Below the pieces are notes generated by a model that was given only the letters and a program-made list of their open reading frames with translations, searched no databases and had not been told where the DNA came from. DNA of 64,000 nt, taken from the NCBI GenBank assembly GCA_033961575.1, contig CM066732.1, positions 79,860,187 to 79,924,186 of the forward strand, given 5' to 3'. This stretch comes from Aselliscus stoliczkanus (Eukaryota; Chordata; Mammalia; Chiroptera; Hipposideridae). Both the position numbers and the translations under genes were made by a program. Positions 57,780 through 64,000 of the stretch are shown here, in pieces; the stretch's first letter is position 1; every line of letters begins with the position of its first letter.

Positions 57780-58275
57780 AAACAAATTCATTGAGATATC
57801 TTTTACATATAGAAATTATATATATTTGTGGTATACAACTCGATGTTGATTTATATATATATAACATTGACAAGACCATTACAATTAAGCTAAAAATCTT
57901 ATCAAGTACTTCTACTTTGTTACCTACGTGTGTACGTGTTTTAGAAGATATAAGATCTATCTCCTTAGAAAATTTCAAGTATACAATACAGTATTGTTAA
58001 TTATAGTTACCATCTTATATTTTAGATCTCCAGAATTTATTCAGCCTTCATAATTGAACCTTTGTACCCTTTGACCAACACCTCCCCATTCCTACACCCA
58101 AGTTCTCCAGCCTCTGGCAACAACCATTCTATTGTCAGATTTTATGAATTAGACTTTTTTAGATTTCACATATAAATGAGATCATGCAGTATTTTTCTTT
58201 CTGTCTGGCTTATTTTATTTAGCATAATGTCTTCTAAGTTCATCCATGTAATTGCAAATGGTAGGATTTCCTTTG
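57780..58275 (-). mobile_element. Old LINE-1 3' UTR, reverse strand
   Basis: Blocks of the reverse L1M 3' UTR in order: tacaatacagtattgttaat near 57982, ttagatctccagaatttatt near 58023, tttgtaccctttgaccaaca near 58061, ctctggcaacaaccattcta near 58113, cataatgtcttctaagttca near 58223. Short frames at 57778-58000 are chance. Confidence 0.82.
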
Positions 58276-58389
58276 AAGAGATTATTTCTAGGTACAAAAG
58301 GAGGATAACAGTATTTGCTACCTTCTAGGATCAGTGGGAGCAGAATCTCAAATTCATTTAATGTTAGAATTGCCTAGGATTTTAGAAAT

Positions 58390-58530
58390 TATCTAATTCA
58401 TGCCTTGTCTTTTAGGGACAAAAGAAAAAAAACAAATTAAGATTCAGGGCCATGAGGTGATTCATCCAAGGTTACAGAATTGCTTAGTGATAGAACTAGA
58501 TGTAAAATTCAGTACTCTTAGCACCCAACC
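58390..58530 (-). mobile_element. MIR SINE fragment, reverse strand
   Basis: ggtgattcatccaaggttac and agtgatagaactagatgtaa follow the reverse MIR core. Diverged. Confidence 0.5.
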
Positions 58531-61002
58531 CAAGTTCAATTAAATTGACTTAGCAGTTGTTTAGCTCTTCAGAGCTGCCTTGTTTAGTTATTTAATAAAA
58601 ATGGTGAAGTGGCTTAGCCATAATCTCTGAGAATACATAACTGCTTATAAATGGAGATAATATTCACTTTCTTATTTATCATGTGAATTACTGCTAACTG
58701 GCTAGCAACTTCATTTTGACTTTAGCAAACAGTGTTGCCCATATTTGTTTCCTTACTGAGTTTAAGAAATACACCCATTAAAAGAGGTGATTCCACAAAC
58801 AAAGTGATTTTCCTAAAGTATTTTTGAAATGGAAACAAGTTCTTCTAATACCAGTATTGGACAGTATTAGGCATTTATCTATACCTGACACAGTTTAGAC
58901 ATTACATAGATTAAAACAACACATATGTTCTGATTTTCTATTTCTGTGGTATGATTATTTAAGGGAGGAGTTAATGGAATGTCATCTGTAAGTTTTATTA
59001 AGTAAATAACATATTAAGTACATGTAACAAAGAGGTTACATTGCAAAGAGGTTAACAAAGAAGGGCCAAGTAAATTGTTTAGATCAGTGCTTCCCAGACT
59101 TTTGAATGTCAAAGACTAGGGAACTTTCTCCCCCAAATTTTGAAAATCAAAATGATGAAACCTTACTTGTAAACAAATTTTGAGGACAGCCAAATTTTAT
59201 TTTGACAAATAATGAAAAAAAAATTTAAAAAGGAACTTTATCTAACATTGCCATTATTATATAAGAATCATTATCATATAAGAATATTAAATAGCTGAAT
59301 ATTTAAGAAGTATGAGAATGTAATTTCAGATTAAAGGATAAGCCTTCCCCCAAAAAAGGTAGTTTCAGCTGGTGTGTATGTGTGTGTTTACAGTTTATAA
59401 TTCTCACTTTTTTTTTTACAGATGGTCCAAACTCTGCAATAGCAGTGGTCCAAGGACTGGTATTTAGTAACAATTAGTTTTTGTCATGTAGAATCAGTAG
59501 ATGTTTGCTTCTTGTCCTGAAGCTAAAGAAAGATTAAAGGAAAATGAGAAATTGCAGGAGTGTTTTAGAAAATAAGATACCAGAAGTGAGAACCAGGTAC
59601 ATTTTTCAAATATAGGTATAGCCTGGAAGAACTTTTAGACATAGAAATGTAATTATTCAATAAAGAAAACATTTGGTAACTGCATATGAGGAAAGAACTT
59701 AATGTGCATAGTGAATGAGATGGAAAAGAAGAGGTTAAAGAAAACCGTTGGATCTTCTATTTAATTTAAACTTGTGAGAGTTTATTACTTCTAAATTTTT
59801 AATCATGGTCAGAGTAATAATTAAGAGCATTGATTTGAGTAGAGAAGGGAAAGCATCAATAAAATGGGTGTTCTGAATAAGTACCTAGAAATTATTTTTC
59901 CCTTTGAAAATACTCTACTTGAAATAAATACATACCTGTCAAGCCTCATGATAAATGCACTAAGTATCTTTGATAGGAGTTTGTCCTTTAAAGACATATC
60001 TTTCCTGCTGAAGAAATTGTATTAAAAATCTATAATGTAGAGAACAGTAAACAGTCATTACAAATTAATTCTGGAACATCTTGCCTGGAAACAGCAAGGC
60101 CAAGCTATACCAGGAGCAGAGATCCTTCCTTTAAGCAAGGAAAATTATTTCCAAATTACTGTCCCACTCAGGAGTGGCTGTTGGGGTGTACGGAGGGGTT
60201 TTCTTCTCTTCAGGTAGCTGGCGCTGCTCTAATTTGGAGGATGAGGCTGTGGAAAATCACGATTGGAGGTTGAGTTTCTTCTCCTGAGTGGCTATTACTT
60301 TCTTCAGTGATATCATGGAATACCTATGTTAACCTGTAATTGGAATACCAAATTTGAATTTGGGAATCCATTTTCCCTCCAAAAACAATTTTATTAATTA
60401 TAGTTATATCCTAGGATAGAATAGAAAGGATCACCTAACTCTTTATATAACCTCAGTGCTAGGTCTAATTATTTATTGAGCACCTACCAGGTACTAATCA
60501 CAATTATGTATCAACATTGGGCCTTCTCTAACTGTATTTTAACTCTGTGATTGTGACTTGTAATTATTTGTTCTAACTGGCTATTGACCTATTATTAATT
60601 CCCCATTAAGATTCCTCTAAGTAGCCTCATTTGTACCCTTATTATAAATGAGTATGACCAATTAGTTGTATGTCTCTGTTTATGAAATAATAATTACCAA
60701 TAAAAGCAAGCATTTCATTGACCCAGGTCAGAATGGAAGAGATTCCATTTTCACAGAACTTTGCTTTTCTCTTGAATTGTGCCTTACAATATTACCTATA
60801 AACATTTAACAATTAAAGGACCTCTCTTTTCTTTATTTCAAGTAATAAAACTGGGGATTCATAATAGACCCCAAAACACAGTTCAAAGAAAATAATTTAC
60901 TCTTCTAACTTTTCTATCTGATAATGGAGATACTCTCATTAACGAATGTAAAAAAAAGTTGCCTGAGTCAGATATTCCCTGGTTCTTATAAAGTGATTTT
61001 TT
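58531..61002. other. AT-rich non-coding DNA, minor repeat traces
   Basis: A possible hAT-type remnant lies at about 59085-59480 (gatcagtgcttcccagactt at left; cagtggtccaaggactggta at right), with too much divergence to name. A small imperfect repeat of caaagaggtta lies at 59027-59055. The rest is unclassified. Confidence 0.4.
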
Positions 61003-61411
61003 TGTTTTTTTAAAAAAAGGTTTTATTGGGGAATTGGGGAAGGAGAACAGTGTAGGGGAATTGGGGAAGGGAAACAGCCAAGTTATTGTCCTTCAGTCTT
61101 AGTTGTGGAGGGCGTAGCTAGCTCAGCTCCAAGTCCAGTCACCATCCGGCCACCCGTAGGCAGCTCGTGGCTGCTCAGCTCAAGGTGATGTGTTCAATTT
61201 CAGTTCCAGGTGGGCACAGCCCACCATCCCATGTGGGAGTCAAACCTTGTTGTGAGAAGCACATGCTCTCACCAGCTGAGCAATCCTGCCACCTGTTGTC
61301 AGCTCAGCAGCAGCTCAGCTCGGGCACAGCTTTCTGGCCCATATGGGAATCAAACCAGTGACCCTGTTGCTCAGAGCTCACACTCAACCAACTGAGCCAC
61401 TCAGCTGGCCC
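61003..61411 (-). mobile_element. Long SINE of the second family, reverse strand
   Basis: Read on minus: head ggccagctgagtggctcagt, a second gcaggattgctcagctggtg block near 61290, and a tail with cctccacaactaagactgaa near 61097-61116, two ccttccccaattcccc blocks, and ccccaataaaacc before poly(A). An imperfect target duplication (tataaagtgatttttt at 60987-61002; tataaggagatctttt at 61412-61427) frames it. It has two tRNA-like parts, so a dimeric element. Its tail is shared with the long SINEs at 14381 and 26792. Confidence 0.85.
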
Positions 61412-61427
61412 TATAAGGAGATCTTTT

Positions 61428-61721
61428 GAGTGATGCTTGATCTAAAGAGATCACTGGGAGGGGTAGTTGGGGAGCATTGAAGGAGACGCAAGTTAAACAA
61501 AAGGATGTACTCTTCTGTTATAGAAAGCACCTTTACCTTCCTCTCCATTCATAACTTGTGTTTTTTTATTTTAAAGAGATATATTGTTGCTCTTAAAAAT
61601 AGTGTAATTTAGAATAAGATAACAGTGAGGTAAGATGACAAAGGGTTGAGAGGTTACATGCTGAGTATGAAGTGTGACCAGTAAGTTTTTCTTTTCTGTC
61701 CATCATGGGGGTTGAGTGTCC
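61428..61721. other. Non-coding DNA, unclassified
   Basis: I see no repeat or exon that I recognise. Confidence 0.5.
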
Positions 61722-61922
61722 ACAGTCTGGACCATACTTTCTGGGTGTGAATTTCAGTTCTACTGCTATCCAGTCATGTGACCTTAAGCAGATCACTCAA
61801 CTCCTTCCAGATTCAGATCCTTCACCTAATAACAGTACCCCTTTAAAGGGTTGTTATGAGGAATTGTGTAATTTATATATACAAGGCTCTTAAAATGAGA
61901 CCACAGTAAATGTTTGCTATTA
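61722..61922 (+). mobile_element. MIR SINE
   Basis: catgtgaccttaagcagatc, aagggttgttatgaggaatt and cagtaaatgtttgctattat follow the MIR consensus. Confidence 0.72.
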
Positions 61923-62333
61923 TAATATTATGGAGTAGTGTTCTCCAAAGTAAAGAGTGTACTCCTCAGAGACTGACAATCCAAACATTCATTTATGTTT
62001 ACTTATATTTTAGCCTCTTAAATTTCCTGCTTTGTATACGTTCTGTAACACACATACTATTCATGAATATGTAGTAATGTATGTATTATATAAATATTGC
62101 ATATACATGAATTGGTGGTGTGTAAAATTTTTTTTACAGTCATTAACATTCGGAGACCACTGATATGGTAGTCTCCTAGTTTTAAAGTATAATTTTAATT
62201 AGTTCTCCTCAAAAAGAATCTTTATGCATAGCAAATTATATTTTGTATTGAGGCTATAGTCAAACTCATCAGAGTAGGAATATACTGCTTTTAAGGCTAA
62301 ACTAAAAATCATATAGGGAAGGGGCATAGGGAC
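61923..62333. other. AT-rich non-coding DNA
   Basis: I recognise nothing in this stretch. Confidence 0.5.
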
Positions 62334-62792
62334 TGTTTTAACAGAAGAAGGAACTTGAAGGTTGGATTCTAAGCCTGCTACCTACGTGCTGCCAAACACA
62401 GATTTCAGGCAGATGCTAATCAATCACACAGGACAGACCATCAAAGTCTATTGGGCAAAGAGATTCCATTTAATGGCCATTCCCTTAATTAAACTTATTA
62501 CCAACTAGTCACAGGTTGTACCTCACAAAAGTTAAAGGTAAACCTGCTCTGTACTTCTTGTACCTTGCAGAAGTTCCCCATACCAATAAATTTTCCATAG
62601 AAACAAGAAACACATATAAACCCTCGACCCTGGGATGGAGGGGGTCTCTCTCCCACTAGCGATTAGTGTCCGCCACACTGTCTGTGGGGTGGCCTTTCTT
62701 TTCTTATGTACTCTCTGCTCAATAAACTTACCTTCAATCCTTTACCTCACCCATGAAATTGTCTCCCTAACAAGACATGTGAGCATCTGACA
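62334..62792 (+). mobile_element. Retrovirus-type solo LTR (class I/gamma-like)
   Basis: The architecture of a gammaretrovirus-like LTR: a U3 region; a TATA box (TATAAA at 62615-62620); a GC-richer R region (ctctctcccactagcgatta near 62648); a poly(A) signal AATAAA at 62721-62726; then a short U5 ending near ctgaca at 62792. No gag, pol or env lies nearby, so it is a solo LTR left by recombination. The edges are approximate because I could not identify a target duplication. An L1 3' end follows directly. The family is not named. Confidence 0.75.
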
Positions 62793-62799
62793 CCCTATA

Positions 62800-63110
62800 A
62801 AATATTTACAAGATTATTAATTATATTCCCCGAACTGTATTTCATACCCCTGTGGCAATATTGTAGTTACCTATGATGTTGTATAATATCATATGTCAAC
62901 TATAATTGAATATATATATAGTCATGGGATGTGGAGTATAGTGTGGGAGTGGAGTCAATGGAATTGTAATAGATACATATGAAATGGGGGGTGTGGGGTG
63001 GCAGATTGGGGGAGGGGGATTGTCACTTTGAGGGGTAAAAAGTATAACTATTGTACTGTGTGGTACACATGAAACTAATTTAAAAAATAATAATAAACTA
63101 ACACTAAAAA
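62800..63110 (+). mobile_element. LINE-1 3' UTR, plus strand
   Basis: gtatttcatacccctgtggc, gtcaactataattgaatata, a G-rich tract at 62986-63020 and tacacatgaaactaatttaa near 63065, ending in an A-rich tail. It is the plus-strand counterpart of 29408-29640 and of part of 35540-35815. Confidence 0.8.
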
Positions 63111-63119
63111 AACACACAC

Positions 63120-64000
63120 AAAAACACAAATACAAAAAAGTTACCTTCACTTTAAACTCTATATCAGCTTATGTTTGATTATTTCCTCTGTGAAGCCAAG
63201 AATCTTCTTGGCCCAGGATTTGAGTCTCCACTCTGGGGATTCACCTCAGCCAGCATCAAAAACACCACTAAATTTACTCAAAGTTTCCTTTTTCTTCTTT
63301 TAAATCATTTCCTCAGAATATCCCCTAGTAGAGCATAATTCTTTAGTTTTTATGAGCATTCAAATAATTTATATGGATGCATTTCTTAAAGACAAGGAAC
63401 CATTCTGGGTGTGAAGTGTAGATTTAAAAAGATCTCTTGGGTATTTATCTACTTTTAACTCCTTTCTACTTCCCCTTTATTTAGGTTTTCTTCTGTGCAC
63501 TGATACATTAATTCCTTAAATTACCTCCTGAAAATCTAAGGACAGGAATATAAAAGACTCATTAGCTAGGTGAATGTTTTCCATTTAAAGTTGGATATTT
63601 AAAACTGTTTCAAAATGTATGTCCCTTGATGGCCCAAACCATTTTGTTACAACTGAAGAACAAACCTGTGACATCAAACTTAGACTGAAAATTAACAGGA
63701 AGCTTTTTGAAAACACACTGCGGGTACAGAACAAACATGAAATAATTATTACCTTCAAAAAGTTCTAGAGAGGCTTGCTCTCAAAAGATGTCATTATATA
63801 AATGATCTTTGGAGGGCCCCAGAGCTCATGATAAAACTGCTAAATTGCTTATTAGGAAGCCAACAATAGCTCTACTGAGATATAAGCGCAACAGGCTTAG
63901 AAAAGCACGTCTATGATGTGGTCCACCTACACAAATTCAGCTCCTACATGAACACAGAAAACACTTTGGAATTCATTAGCATGCAGTATTTACTCAAAAG
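63120..64000. other. AT-rich non-coding DNA
   Basis: I recognise no element, apart from low-complexity A/C-rich DNA at 63105-63135 that continues the L1 tail. Confidence 0.5.

Noticed and set aside
1..64000. A novel multi-gene system (defence, biosynthetic or phage-like)
   Set aside because: The composition, repeat content and absence of real coding frames show a vertebrate non-coding locus; nothing resembles an operon.

Overview
This window is non-coding DNA from a mammalian nuclear genome, most likely a bat. The evidence is ancient pan-mammalian repeats (MIR, MER20, MaLR LTRs, old LINE-1) overlaid by younger lineage-specific elements: tRNA-derived SINEs with a GGCCGGCC..GAGTGGCGCGGTGG head, a three-copy 81-bp mariner-like MITE, and LINE-1 3' ends of a recent type. 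From memory the SINE heads and tails resemble those of Yinpterochiroptera (horseshoe, leaf-nosed, false-vampire and fruit bats). I cannot fix the family without a database. No host protein-coding gene, rRNA or genuine tRNA gene can be supported. The open frames are chance, SINE read-through or decayed LINE-1 ORF2.

Layout. 1-7.9 kb: an ERV-type LTR (about 1.54-2.33 kb), two short SINEs, a repeat-free stretch (2.82-3.7 kb) and an exon-like remnant carrying the first MITE (5.4-5.9 kb). 7.9-9.6 kb: reverse-strand old LINE-1. 9.6-22.5 kb: mostly AT-rich unique DNA with a MaLR LTR, an old L1 interrupted by a long SINE, (CT)n and (GT)n arrays, MITE copy 2, MER20 and SINEs. 22.5-31.5 kb: a GC- and CpG-rich promoter-like island (23.84-24.06 kb), a perfect hairpin, a 31-bp-period duplication, a candidate 46-nt exon, two long or variant SINEs, and a conserved-looking non-coding block at 28.15-28.44 kb. 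31.9-39.8 kb: two LINE-1 copies head to head (minus then plus), each carrying younger insertions. 40-46.9 kb: nested old repeats, including a three-layer MIR/MaLR/SINE nest. 46.9-49.6 kb: the longest stretch without interspersed repeats, a candidate conserved regulatory block. 49.6-64 kb: unique DNA with several MIRs, another MIR split by a MaLR LTR, old L1, a reverse-strand SINE of a second family, a retrovirus-type solo LTR with TATA box and poly(A) signal, and an L1 3' UTR.

There are no cooperating genes to describe. The window is a layered record of transposition: MIR and MER20 are oldest, then MaLR and old L1, then younger L1, SINEs and MITEs. Repeat family names come from remembered consensus sequences, not a search. 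Coordinates of decayed elements are approximate to tens of bases; those with target-site duplications are near exact. I did not find a convincing new biological system. The best leads are the MITE family, the modular SINEs, the CpG-rich island and the candidate conserved blocks.
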